Shown in pieces: positions 6,686-13,804 of a DNA stretch of 16,549 nt. Source of the stretch: an uncultured Clostridia bacterium (lineage in GTDB: Bacteria; Bacillota; Clostridia; Christensenellales; DTU072); the NCBI GenBank assembly GCA_934296355.1, contig CAKRAY010000020.1, positions 1-16,549 of the forward strand, written 5' to 3'. How positions within the stretch are numbered: position 1 is the first letter of the stretch; the number at the start of each line of letters is the position of its first letter. Under the pieces are notes generated by a model that worked only from the letters and a program-made list of their open reading frames with translations, did not search any database and was not told the origin of the DNA. The position numbers and the translations under genes are program-made.

Positions 6686-6998
6686 GGAAGCGTGTGACGC
6701 TTCACCCAATTTTCGCGAATTGACCGTGTATTTTTATAAACGTATAGCCGCGTATAAACTATTATCTAAAAAAAAGAAAAAGATTTACGGTATAATACGA
6801 AAATACGAAAACGACGCTTTTTGTATTTTCCCCTTAGGGGGATACAGTAAGGGGGAACGCCTTGCGAACTTAGATAACAAGCCGTAAGGTACGTAACGGC
6901 TTCCTTGTAAGTCGGTGCTTCGGCGGTTAACAGTACGCATTAGCACAAAGGAAAAGCCTTTCCGACTGCTATAAGTACCCGACGAACGTTTGGCACCG
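6686..6998 (+). repeat. Long-form dispersed repeat, tandem copy B
   Basis: The second head-to-tail copy has the same modules in the same order as copy A: a GAAGCG-TGTGA-CGCTTC hairpin, the conserved body, a 13-bp hairpin (6799-6830), and the CCCCTTAGGGGG-led module ending in TTTGGCACCG. The hairpin arms differ from those in copy A at several paired positions, but the stem keeps 13 pairs and a six-base loop (CGACGC against TGACAC). It ends just before the terminator at 7007. Confidence 0.9.
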
Positions 6999-7001
6999 AA
7001 T

Positions 7002-7059
7002 AAAAAAAAAGCGTAGCCTTTTATATACATTTTATATACATAGGTTACGCTTTCTTTTA
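7002..7059. terminator. Bidirectional intrinsic terminator downstream of yerC
   Basis: AAAGCGTAGCC (7008-7018) pairs with GGTTACGCTTT (7043-7053) over 11 bp with one G-U pair. The 24-nt loop contains a tandem TTTATATACAT. On the minus strand the stem is followed by a run of about six further Ts, ending transcription of the yerC/ATPase side. On the plus strand it is followed by TCTTTTATT, which could stop transcripts leaving the repeat region. Confidence 0.8.
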
Positions 7060-7096
7060 TTGGGAGATTTATTACAAGGGAATCGCTTCCCTCCTT

Positions 7097-7390
7097 TCAT
7101 TGTTTTTTGTCGCTTTCGATTTTGTCGAGAATCATATCGTAGCCGCCGTTACCGTAAGCCAGACACCTATTTACGCGCGATATGGTCGCCGTGGACGCGC
7201 CGGTTTCTGCGCCGATATCGACGTAAGACTTCTTTTCCTTTAACAGTTTCGCCACGAGAATACGTTGCGACAAGTCTATAATCTCGTTAGCCGTCATTAA
7301 GTCTTCCAAAAAAGTCTTACACTCTTCTTCGTTCTTAACCGCCACTATCGATTTTATAAGCAGTTCGGCATTATCGAAAACCTTGGTCAT
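7097..7390 (-). CDS. yerC: YerC/YecD family TrpR-related DNA-binding protein
   Basis: A 97-residue helical protein of the TrpR-superfamily YerC/YecD group. The order LxDLMTANEIxDLSQRILVAKLL, then SYVDIGAETGASTATISRVNRCL (a helix-turn-helix resembling that of TrpR) and a short acidic/basic tail is characteristic. Family length is about 100 residues, so it is complete. ATG 7390 follows GAGGTG with 5-bp spacing. It lies 71 bp after the ATPase stop, has its own likely promoter and sits before a strong terminator. Related proteins are thought to be transcriptional repressors; the ligand and regulon are not known from sequence. Possible binding boxes lie in its own promoter region, which suggests autoregulation. 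Confidence 0.88.
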   Translation of the reverse strand: MTKVFDNAELLIKSIVAVKNEEECKTFLEDLMTANEIIDLSQRILVAKLLKEKKSYVDIGAETGASTATISRVNRCLAYGNGGYDMILDKIESDKKQ

Positions 7391-7415
7391 ATCCGCACCT
7401 CTTCTTTACTTTATC

Positions 7416-7444
7416 AGTTTAACGCTTTACAACGATAAAGTCAA
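7416..7444 (-). promoter_or_regulatory. Putative yerC promoter
   Basis: On the minus strand, TTGACT (7444-7439), a 17-bp spacer and TAAACT (7421-7416). The start would be near 7409, giving an 18-nt leader that contains the GAGGTG ribosome-binding site. The promoter lies in the gap after the ATPase gene, so yerC could be transcribed independently as well as by readthrough. Confidence 0.6.
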
Positions 7445-7470
7445 GTGATGTTTAACGTTTTTTAACGTTT
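7418..7470. promoter_or_regulatory. Three repeated boxes around the yerC promoter (possible operator)
   Basis: TTTAACGTTT occurs twice in direct tandem (7451-7460 and 7461-7470), just upstream of the yerC -35. A 9/10 match, TTTAACGCTT, lies at 7418-7427 over the -10. The spacing is 10 bp and 33 bp, close to whole helical turns. Each upstream box contains the palindrome AACGTT. The outer box overlaps the ATPase stop codon, so coding constraint explains part of it. Confidence 0.35.
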
Positions 7471-10146
7471 CTTCTTTTTTTCGATTATTCTTTCGATGAG
7501 TTTTTGAATTTCTACCATAGGTATAATCGCCAACGACAAGCCTACGGACACGAGCCAGCCGCGCCAATCGACCGACGCGCAACCGAACACTTCGGCAATC
7601 GGAGGAACGAGCGTAACGAGGAGCATCAATCCGCAGCCTAACAATACCGCGCCGTTTACCCACTTATTGGAGAAAATCTTCTTATTAAACAGCGTACCCG
7701 TTTGCGAACGCATATTGAAACTGTGCGTGAGTTTTACGAAGCCGAGCGCGATAAACGCCATTGTGGACGCTTGTACTTGCGTGAAGTTAAGCGCGAACTC
7801 GCCTATACAGTAGATTGACAAGACGATGAGCGTTTGCATTGCGCCTTGAACCAAGATATTTATGCCGGTTTTTCCCGAGAACAAACTCGAACCCGACTTA
7901 CGCGGCGGGTAGTTCATAACGTCGTTTTCCGCCGACTCCGTACCGAGCGCCAACGCGGGGAAACTGTCGGTAACGAGGTTTATCCAAAGTATCATAACGG
8001 GAGTGAGGAACTGTTCGCCCTTATCGAGCAACGCGAGCGTGGCGATAAGCAAACACAAAACTTCCGCTATGTTCGACGAGAGCAAGAACTGTATCGTCTT
8101 CTTTATATTGGAGAAAATCTTCCTACCCTCTTCCACCGCATGCACGATAGAAACGAAGTTATCGTCGGCAAGAATCATATCGGACGCGCCCTTGCTTACG
8201 TCCGTGCCCGTTATACCCATGCCGATACCGATATCCGCTTCCTTTATCGACGGAGCGTCGTTCACGCCGTCGCCCGTCATCGCCACGACTTTGCCGAGAG
8301 CCTTGTAACCCTTGACTATTCTTACCTTGTTTTCGGGGCTGACTCTCGCGAAAACGCTACATTCCGGCAAGATTTTCAAGAACTCTTCGTCGGACAATTC
8401 GTCTACTTCTTTACCGAGCATAACTTTGCCGCCATCGGTAAGCAAACCGATTTCTTTCGCTATGGCGGCGGCGGTTTCCGGATGGTCGCCGGTAATCATT
8501 ACCGGTTTCATACCCGCTTTAAGACAAGTCGCGACCGCTTCTTTGACTTCCGGACGAGGCGGGTCTATCATTCCCGTCAAACCCACGAATATCAAGTCTT
8601 CTTCCCACTTTTCTTTGTCCGACGGCAAGTCTTTCTTTATCGCCGCGCCGAGTACGCGCAAAGCGTTACTCGCCATTAAATGATTAGCTTCGTTGATTTT
8701 TTCTACGTCCGACTCGTTTATACTCCTTACTTCGCCGTTATCGAGAATAAAAGAACACTTTTTAAGTAGCATATCGGTCGCGCCCTTGACGTACGCCGTT
8801 TTTTGCCCGTTATTCACGTTAATCGTGGTCATCGCCTTTCTTATACTGTCGAAAGGTATTTCGTCCACGCGCGCGTTTTCCGCCTTTAACTTCGCGTAAT
8901 TGAACCCGTGTTCTTCCGCAAAGAACACCAACGCCGTTTCGGTCGGATCGCCGCTGAGCGTACCCTCGTCGGTTTCTATCGCGTCGTTACAAAGCGCCAT
9001 CGCTTCGGTAAGCAGTTTCCTATCGTTGTTCTCGTCGTAGTCTTCCGCTTTGATTCTTCCGCCCGAAATGGTAAACAACTGTTTTACCGTCATGCGGTTA
9101 AGCGTAAGCGTACCCGTCTTGTCGGTGCAAATAACTTCGCAACTTCCCAAAGTTTCCACTGCGGGCAAGTTTCTTATTATCGCGTTCTTTTTGCTCATTC
9201 TTTGTACGCCGATTGCCAGCACTATCGTGACTACCGCGGGCAAACCCTCGGGTATAGCCGCCACCGCGATGGCTACCACGGTCATAAACGAATCTATTAC
9301 CGACTGCGCCTCGGTTCCGTTCTTTATAAGCGCGCAAATAAAAATGATTACCGAAATAATAAGCACGGCTATGCTGAGAACTTTCGCCGTTTTGTCGAGT
9401 TGCTTTTGTAGCGGCGTGACTTGGTCTTCCGCTTCGGCAAGCATTTTCGCTATTTTGCCGACTTCCGTATTCATACCGGTCGCCACGACTACGCCTTGTC
9501 CTCTGCCGTAAGCGACGGTACCGCCCGAATACGCCATGTTCTTCCTATCCCCGAGCGGAGCGTTCTCTTCCACGATAGCGGAAGCGTCCTTTTCGCTCGG
9601 CAGAGATTCGCCGGTAAGCGCGGCTTCGCTGATTTGTAAAGACACCGCCTCGGTCAGCCTTAAATCGGCGGGTACGATATCGCCCGCTTCGAGTATGACG
9701 ACGTCGCCTAAAACGAGTTCTTCGCTCTTAATCTTCACGAGCGTGCCGTCGCGCTTAACTTTGCAGTACGGCTTGTTCATATTTTTCAACGCTTCGATGG
9801 CGGCTTCCGCTTTGCTTTCCTGAACCAAACCCATCACGGCGTTAAAAACGACTATTATCAGAATTATGCCGCTGTCGATGAGTTCCATGAGGTTGTCGCT
9901 CGCGCCCGTCTTATACTGATAAATCGCCACTCCCGCCGACACGAACGCCGCGCAAATGAGCATTATTATCATTACGTCTTTGAACTGCTCCAAGAACTTT
10001 CTTATTAAACTTTTCTTTTTCTTGCCGGCAAGTTCGTTTTTGCCGTTCGCTTCCAAACGCTTACGCGCTTCGCTCTCCGTCAGTCCGTTTACCGAGGTAT
10101 CGAGTTCTGCGATTACCTCTTCCGTCTTTGAATTGTGAAAAACCAT
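7462..10146 (-). CDS. P2-type (PMCA/SERCA-like) calcium-transporting ATPase
   Basis: An 894-residue P-type ATPase that would pump Ca2+ (or Mn2+) out of the cell using ATP. Visible motifs: actuator TGES (178-181), M4 PEGLP (299-303), phosphorylation site Asp342 in DKTGT, KGATD (454-458) for nucleotide binding, and hinge TGDGVND (624-630). M5 SSNIAEV has Asn692 and Glu695, and M6 LWINLVTD has Asn723 and Asp727. These equal SERCA site residues in M4-M6. The M8 glutamate of SERCA is not evident in STMAFIALGFVKL, which suggests PMCA-like single-ion transport. ATG 10146 follows GGAGTGAG. An in-frame start at 10191 would lie inside the leader terminator, so it is rejected. A yybP-ykoY-like riboswitch precedes it, so Mn2+ may be a physiological substrate. 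Confidence 0.93.
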   Translation of the reverse strand: MVFHNSKTEEVIAELDTSVNGLTESEARKRLEANGKNELAGKKKKSLIRKFLEQFKDVMIIMLICAAFVSAGVAIYQYKTGASDNLMELIDSGIILIIVVFNAVMGLVQESKAEAAIEALKNMNKPYCKVKRDGTLVKIKSEELVLGDVVILEAGDIVPADLRLTEAVSLQISEAALTGESLPSEKDASAIVEENAPLGDRKNMAYSGGTVAYGRGQGVVVATGMNTEVGKIAKMLAEAEDQVTPLQKQLDKTAKVLSIAVLIISVIIFICALIKNGTEAQSVIDSFMTVVAIAVAAIPEGLPAVVTIVLAIGVQRMSKKNAIIRNLPAVETLGSCEVICTDKTGTLTLNRMTVKQLFTISGGRIKAEDYDENNDRKLLTEAMALCNDAIETDEGTLSGDPTETALVFFAEEHGFNYAKLKAENARVDEIPFDSIRKAMTTINVNNGQKTAYVKGATDMLLKKCSFILDNGEVRSINESDVEKINEANHLMASNALRVLGAAIKKDLPSDKEKWEEDLIFVGLTGMIDPPRPEVKEAVATCLKAGMKPVMITGDHPETAAAIAKEIGLLTDGGKVMLGKEVDELSDEEFLKILPECSVFARVSPENKVRIVKGYKALGKVVAMTGDGVNDAPSIKEADIGIGMGITGTDVSKGASDMILADDNFVSIVHAVEEGRKIFSNIKKTIQFLLSSNIAEVLCLLIATLALLDKGEQFLTPVMILWINLVTDSFPALALGTESAENDVMNYPPRKSGSSLFSGKTGINILVQGAMQTLIVLSIYCIGEFALNFTQVQASTMAFIALGFVKLTHSFNMRSQTGTLFNKKIFSNKWVNGAVLLGCGLMLLVTLVPPIAEVFGCASVDWRGWLVSVGLSLAIIPMVEIQKLIERIIEKKKKR

Positions 10147-10173
10147 TTTTCTCACTCCGTCTATTTTTTTATT

Positions 10174-10213
10174 AAAAAAGACTTTCAACACTTATAAAAG
10201 TGTCAAAAGTCTT
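10174..10213 (-). terminator. Attenuator terminator in the ATPase leader
   Basis: On the minus strand, 10213-10198 (AAGACTTTTGACACTT) pairs with 10193-10178 over almost 16 bp, with the 4-nt loop TTAT, followed by six Ts (10179-10174). It lies between the aptamer-like region and the ribosome-binding site, as expected for a transcription-attenuating riboswitch. The aptamer's CAAGAC is repeated in the 5' arm of this terminator. Confidence 0.88.
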
Positions 10214-10218
10214 GTTCC

Positions 10219-10300
10219 AATCTCTCGTCTTGGTGTATAGCCAGGAATTTGGATATTCCGCGATTGTTGGCTGATACATTATAACTACTCCCTTCAGACT
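10219..10300 (-). ncRNA. yybP-ykoY-like (Mn2+) riboswitch aptamer
   Basis: Elements of the yybP-ykoY class are visible on the minus strand. The first is loop sequence GGGAGTAG (10292-10285). Next is a central hairpin, GTAT-C-AGCC paired with GGCTATAC, enclosing CAATCGC and a GGAAT/ATTCC stem. Last is the 3' segment CCAAGAC (about 10234-10228). AGTCT (10300-10296) can pair with AGATT (10223-10219) as the closing stem. The transcript predicted from the upstream promoter starts exactly at this closing stem. The class is known to sense Mn2+ and to precede cation ATPases such as lactococcal yoaB and pneumococcal mgtA. Recognised by eye only; the usual run of four Gs in the loop is three here. Confidence 0.75.
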
Positions 10301-10305
10301 CGTTT

Positions 10306-10334
10306 ATTTTACAACGATTACCGAAAATTGTCAA
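10306..10334 (-). promoter_or_regulatory. Promoter of the riboswitch-ATPase unit
   Basis: On the minus strand, a perfect TTGACA (10334-10329), a 17-bp spacer and TAAAAT (10311-10306, 5/6). The predicted start is at about 10299-10300, the first base of the aptamer closing stem. This gives a leader of about 153 nt. Confidence 0.8.
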
Positions 10335-10373
10335 CAAAACATTTCGAACTTTTTTCTCGTTCTTGTAAACGGA

Positions 10374-10415
10374 GTATAAAAAAAGACGTTTTTTTAGGTT
10401 AAAACGTCTTTTCTT
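10374..10415. terminator. Intrinsic terminator of the ttd/oxidoreductase operon
   Basis: A perfect 12-bp inverted repeat, AAAAGACGTTTT (10381-10392) and AAAACGTCTTTT (10401-10412), with an 8-nt loop. On the minus strand it is followed by further Ts, closing the operon whose last gene ends at 10449. It also insulates the downstream ATPase promoter. Confidence 0.8.
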
Positions 10416-10448
10416 GTCAATTTATGTCGAATTTTTATGGTCCTTTTT

Positions 10449-11657
10449 TTATTTTAACAACGGAAAAACTTCTATCTTTACGTCGCTTATCGGGAAAGTG
10501 ACGCAAGGATGAACGTAGCCGTATTCGAAATCGGCAAGTCGTCTGCCGTCTACCGTTTTGGGAACGTAAACGTCGCCCGCCAAGAGTTTCGAGTGACAAA
10601 AACCGCACACTCCGCTACGACAATCCGCCGGCGCGGCGATACCGTTCTTTTCCATCGCCCGTAAAAGCGTGTCGTTCGCGCTCGCTTCGATTACCCTCTC
10701 CTCGTCGCGAGTTTTTACCGTTATTTTGAAGGTCTTACCTACAAATTCTTGCGGATAATCGGCGTTCTTCTCGGGATTATGATACTCTCCGAACAGTTCG
10801 TGACGAATAAACTTCCTTCTCAATCCGAGTTTCGCTATTTCCTTGTCTACGAAATCGTACATCGCTTGCGGTCCGCATACGAATATCGAATATTCGCCGC
10901 TCGGCGCGTACTTAGCGATAAGTTCCGCCGTGACGAAACCTTTTTCGCAATCGTCGGCTTCTTCGTTACTGAGTACGTTAATTAACTTAAATTTGTCGGT
11001 TTTCTTCATAATCTCGACAAACTCGTCGTAGAAAAGAATATCGCTCTTCGTTCTGCTGCCGTAAAGCAACGTCAGACTGCAATCTTCGTCGCCGTCCGCA
11101 ATCGCTTTGGCGAGGGAGAAAAACGGAGTTATGCCGCTACCGCCGGCGATACCCACTATATGCTTCGCGTCTCTGAGCGGTTCGTAAGTGAACGTACCCA
11201 TTGCCGACGAAGCGAGTACTTTCGTGCCTATCGTCCAGTTGTCCAATGCGTATTCCGAGCATAAGCCTCCGCCGACTCTTTTTATCGTAAGCGAATACTT
11301 GTTTTCGAGAGATTCCTTGGGCGAAGAGGAAAGCGAGTAGGGCCTTGTTATCGTCGCTTCTCCTACTTTTACCGATATGACTATATATTGACCTGCGGAA
11401 AAATACCCTAACCTTTCCGTGCCTTCTTCTTTATCGGGCGCGAAAACGAACGTTTTTACGTCCTTGCCGTGAGGAATGATTTCTACTACCGTAAGGTGTT
11501 GCACGTCGGGATGCAGACGTTCTTTCAGAATGTTTTGCGGATAAGAATCGAGTTCTGGAACTTTCGTATCCGCGGCGGCGTTAACTTTGCCGATTCTCGC
11601 CGTAAAATCCTTTACGAGCGCCCATTTACTTAGACCTTTAATTATTTTCTTACTCAT
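10449..11657 (-). CDS. FAD/NAD(P)-binding reductase with C-terminal 2Fe-2S ferredoxin domain
   Basis: A 402-residue electron-transfer flavoprotein. After a poorly conserved N-terminal extension (1-52) comes a ferredoxin-reductase-type FAD domain with RPYSLSSS (105-112). A nucleotide domain follows with GIAGGSGITPF (169-179), LLYGSR (198-202) and CGPQAMY (261-267). Last is a plant-type 2Fe-2S ferredoxin domain with Cys346, Cys351, Cys354 and Cys385 (C-x4-C-x2-C-x30-C). This is the layout of phenol-hydroxylase-reductase or Hcr-like proteins, which pass electrons from NAD(P)H through FAD and 2Fe-2S to a partner. Its ATG lies within the end of the upstream FAD oxidoreductase gene (8-bp overlap), implying translational coupling, so that protein is the natural partner. 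The final acceptor is unknown. Last gene of the operon. Confidence 0.88.
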   Translation of the reverse strand: MSKKIIKGLSKWALVKDFTARIGKVNAAADTKVPELDSYPQNILKERLHPDVQHLTVVEIIPHGKDVKTFVFAPDKEEGTERLGYFSAGQYIVISVKVGEATITRPYSLSSSPKESLENKYSLTIKRVGGGLCSEYALDNWTIGTKVLASSAMGTFTYEPLRDAKHIVGIAGGSGITPFFSLAKAIADGDEDCSLTLLYGSRTKSDILFYDEFVEIMKKTDKFKLINVLSNEEADDCEKGFVTAELIAKYAPSGEYSIFVCGPQAMYDFVDKEIAKLGLRRKFIRHELFGEYHNPEKNADYPQEFVGKTFKITVKTRDEERVIEASANDTLLRAMEKNGIAAPADCRSGVCGFCHSKLLAGDVYVPKTVDGRRLADFEYGYVHPCVTFPISDVKIEVFPLLK

Positions 11658-13182
11658 CGTCCGCCTCCTCGCTCAGTTCCGCTATGACTTTTCTCGCGCT
11701 CGCGTCGCCGCTACTGTACGCGCTGCTGTATCCGTCGCCAAGTTCTGCGTGTCCGCCGCAGAATTCAAGATTCTTTATCGCGCCGTCAAGACCCGTAGAC
11801 TTGAATACCGAACGCAATAGCACGTTATCCCATCCGAGAGAAGCGTAACCGTAAATCGTGCCGGCGGGAGTGCTTAAATACCTTGCAAACGTTACCGGCG
11901 TGGCTATCGCTATCTCTTCTATATGACTGCGAATATCTATTCCCATAAGTTTTTCGTACCTTTCGATATACTTCTCTACAAAAGCGTTCTTCCACTTTTT
12001 GTATTCCTTTTCGGTAAGGTCTGCGGGGAAATCTTTGACAAACAACGGCAACGTGAAGAAAAGCGTGCAAGTTCCCGCTTCGGTCGCGTCGGGAATAACG
12101 ACGTTAAGACAGTTGACGATAAACAAACTGCCGTCCTTTACGCCATCGTATTGTTTTCTTGGATTGCGGTCGCTCGTGACGAACACGGTATAGTCTTTAA
12201 TTCCGAGTTCCTCTTTCGTGCAATCGAGTCCGAGATAACAAGTCACTACCGACATGCCGAGTTCTCTCGCGTTGGCGAGTTTTACGCAACGCTCGGGAAT
12301 TTTATCGTAATCGCCTATCATATTGTACACGTTATCGGGTATTACGTTGCTGATAACTTTCTTGGCGCGCACTTCTTTATCGCCGATTTTCACTCCGCAA
12401 ACCGCGTTTTCTTCGTCGAACAAGAATCCCGTAACTTCGGTATTGTACCACACGTCGCCGCCGTTATCTCTGATGACTTTTTCCAATGCGAGCGAGAGTT
12501 CGTGAGAACGGTTTTTCGGCATCGCCGCGCCGAAATCTATATAGTCCGTTACCATACTTATAAAGTGCATCGCGTTGAGTTCGTCGGTAGGAACGCCCAG
12601 ATAGCACCAATACGTGTTAATGATATCCATGGTCTTTTGCGGCATACCTATCGCCCGCATAACCTCTTCGGCGGAGTGGCAACCGGCGTTTATAAAATCG
12701 CCGTGCTTACCGAGCAAAGTAATCGGGTTGGGTATCTTTACCGTACCCATATACGCCATGGCGTCTCTTATCGCGTCGCCGAGCGCGAAGAATTTTTCCA
12801 AACTCTCTTTCGACCCGGGAACAACTGCTTCGAGCGAGTCGATAAAGCCTTGTCTGCCGCCGTGTACCACCACGTCGTATCCGTCTTCCGCGGTGCAAAT
12901 CACTCTGAAACAGTCCTTTTCGTACCGCCAATCTATTTTTGCGCCGAGATTATCGAAATACTTATATATGGTATACGGATTCTCCGCGCTTCCCACGCTA
13001 CACAACTCGTGCAAAGACGGCTCGAATTCGAATCTGCCGCGCACGAAACTCGACGCGCAACCGCCGGGTAAATTATGCTTTTCTATAATCAAAGTTTTTA
13101 ACCCGTGCTTTGCCGTCGTCGCCGCCGCTATAAGTCCGCCGTTTCCGGCGCCTACGACGATTACGTCATACGTTTTAATCAT
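11650..13182 (-). CDS. Phytoene desaturase-like NAD(P)/FAD-dependent oxidoreductase
   Basis: A 510-residue flavoprotein of the CrtI/retinol-saturase-like amine oxidase superfamily. The N-terminal dinucleotide-binding fold is VIVVGAGNGGLIAA (7-20), with Glu34 binding the ribose and LPGGCASSF (38-46) following. The C-terminal FAD motif is FCGGHAELGDGYSSAYSSGDASA. Family members desaturate, isomerise or saturate hydrophobic polyene chains. No other carotenoid or polyprenyl genes are nearby, so a pigment role is not supported. The overlap with the 2Fe-2S reductase gene suggests that it acts as a reductase fed by that protein. ATG 13182 follows GGAGGG at 7 bp. It lies 30 bp after the hydro-lyase beta subunit gene. 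The substrate is not known. Confidence 0.85.
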   Translation of the reverse strand: MIKTYDVIVVGAGNGGLIAAATTAKHGLKTLIIEKHNLPGGCASSFVRGRFEFEPSLHELCSVGSAENPYTIYKYFDNLGAKIDWRYEKDCFRVICTAEDGYDVVVHGGRQGFIDSLEAVVPGSKESLEKFFALGDAIRDAMAYMGTVKIPNPITLLGKHGDFINAGCHSAEEVMRAIGMPQKTMDIINTYWCYLGVPTDELNAMHFISMVTDYIDFGAAMPKNRSHELSLALEKVIRDNGGDVWYNTEVTGFLFDEENAVCGVKIGDKEVRAKKVISNVIPDNVYNMIGDYDKIPERCVKLANARELGMSVVTCYLGLDCTKEELGIKDYTVFVTSDRNPRKQYDGVKDGSLFIVNCLNVVIPDATEAGTCTLFFTLPLFVKDFPADLTEKEYKKWKNAFVEKYIERYEKLMGIDIRSHIEEIAIATPVTFARYLSTPAGTIYGYASLGWDNVLLRSVFKSTGLDGAIKNLEFCGGHAELGDGYSSAYSSGDASARKVIAELSEEADDE

Positions 13183-13212
13183 TTCTTACCCTCCCAAAAT
13201 ATATTTTTTGCC

Positions 13213-13794
13213 TTAATTTATGAGTTTTGCCACTCTTTCTTTATATAACATTTTATTGTTCTCGAAAAGATTATTGCCTTGCGTGTCGATGGAAACGATA
13301 AGCGGTCCGAACATTTCCACGTCCATTTTCCATAACGCCTCCGGCATACCGAAATCCATCCATTCCACGCCGTAAGTGTTTTTTACTCTTTCCGCGGCGA
13401 CTATCGCGCAACCGCCGGGGAACGCGCAGTGAATCGCGCCGAACTTTTTACACGCTTCGGCGGTTTTATCCATCATTCCGCCCTTGCCGATAACGAGCCT
13501 TACGCCCGTTTTCTCGATAAATTCGCTCTCCGCGGACTCCATTCTTCTACTCGTCGTGGGTCCTATGGAAATCATCGTGTAACTGCCGTCATCGTTCGTC
13601 CGAACGATCGGACCCGCGTGGAAAATCGCGCCGCCCTTAAAATCGAAATCTTCGGGATATACGCCCTCTTTTACTACGCGCCTGTGTCCCGCGTCGCGGC
13701 AAGTAGCGAGTTTTCCCGTAAGATACACGGTGTCGCCTATTCTCAAATCTTTTATTTGTTCGTAACTAATCGGGGTTGTAAGTACCTTTTTCAT
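13213..13794 (-). CDS. ttdB: L(+)-tartrate dehydratase / class I fumarase, beta subunit
   Basis: A 193-residue Fe-S hydro-lyase C-terminal (beta) subunit. It starts with KVLTTPI and follows the family order: RIGDTVYLTGKLATCRDAGHRR (18-39), GGAIFHAGPIVR, ISIGPTTSRRMES, GVRLVIGKGGM, AFPGGCAIVAA and FGPLIVSIDTQGNNLF. Resemblance to E. coli TtdB is close along the whole length (recalled, not searched). With the alpha subunit it reversibly adds or removes water on a dicarboxylate: L-tartrate to oxaloacetate, or malate/fumarate. AGGAGG lies 6 bp before ATG 13794. It starts 10 bp after the alpha gene ends. Substrate (tartrate or malate) cannot be fixed from sequence, because the same subunits are annotated as fumarase in many Clostridia. 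Confidence 0.85.
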   Translation of the reverse strand: MKKVLTTPISYEQIKDLRIGDTVYLTGKLATCRDAGHRRVVKEGVYPEDFDFKGGAIFHAGPIVRTNDDGSYTMISIGPTTSRRMESAESEFIEKTGVRLVIGKGGMMDKTAEACKKFGAIHCAFPGGCAIVAAERVKNTYGVEWMDFGMPEALWKMDVEMFGPLIVSIDTQGNNLFENNKMLYKERVAKLIN

Positions 13795-13804
13795 ATCGTC
13801 CTCC

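Noticed and set aside
6509..7030. Two similar minus-strand open frames (66 and 81 codons) in the repeat copies
   Set aside because: They follow the repeat module, lack ribosome-binding sites, and change amino acids at sites best explained by stem pairing. Treated as non-coding.
7834..8679. 281-codon plus-strand frame opposite the P-type ATPase
   Set aside because: It is antisense to conserved ATPase motifs and its own product is R/Y/H-rich with no recognisable domain.
10147..10191. Upstream ATG (10191) adding 15 residues to the ATPase
   Set aside because: It lies in the riboswitch terminator stem and has no proper ribosome-binding site; ATG 10146 has GGAGTGAG.
11923..13071. 382-codon plus-strand frame opposite the FAD oxidoreductase
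   Set aside because: Its product is low-complexity and rich in H/R/F, without recognisable motifs. It is the antisense shadow of a well-supported flavoprotein gene.
11650..13182. Carotenoid biosynthesis assignment for the phytoene desaturase-like gene
   Set aside because: No phytoene synthase, prenyltransferase or other pigment genes are nearby; the context is a hydro-lyase and a 2Fe-2S reductase.
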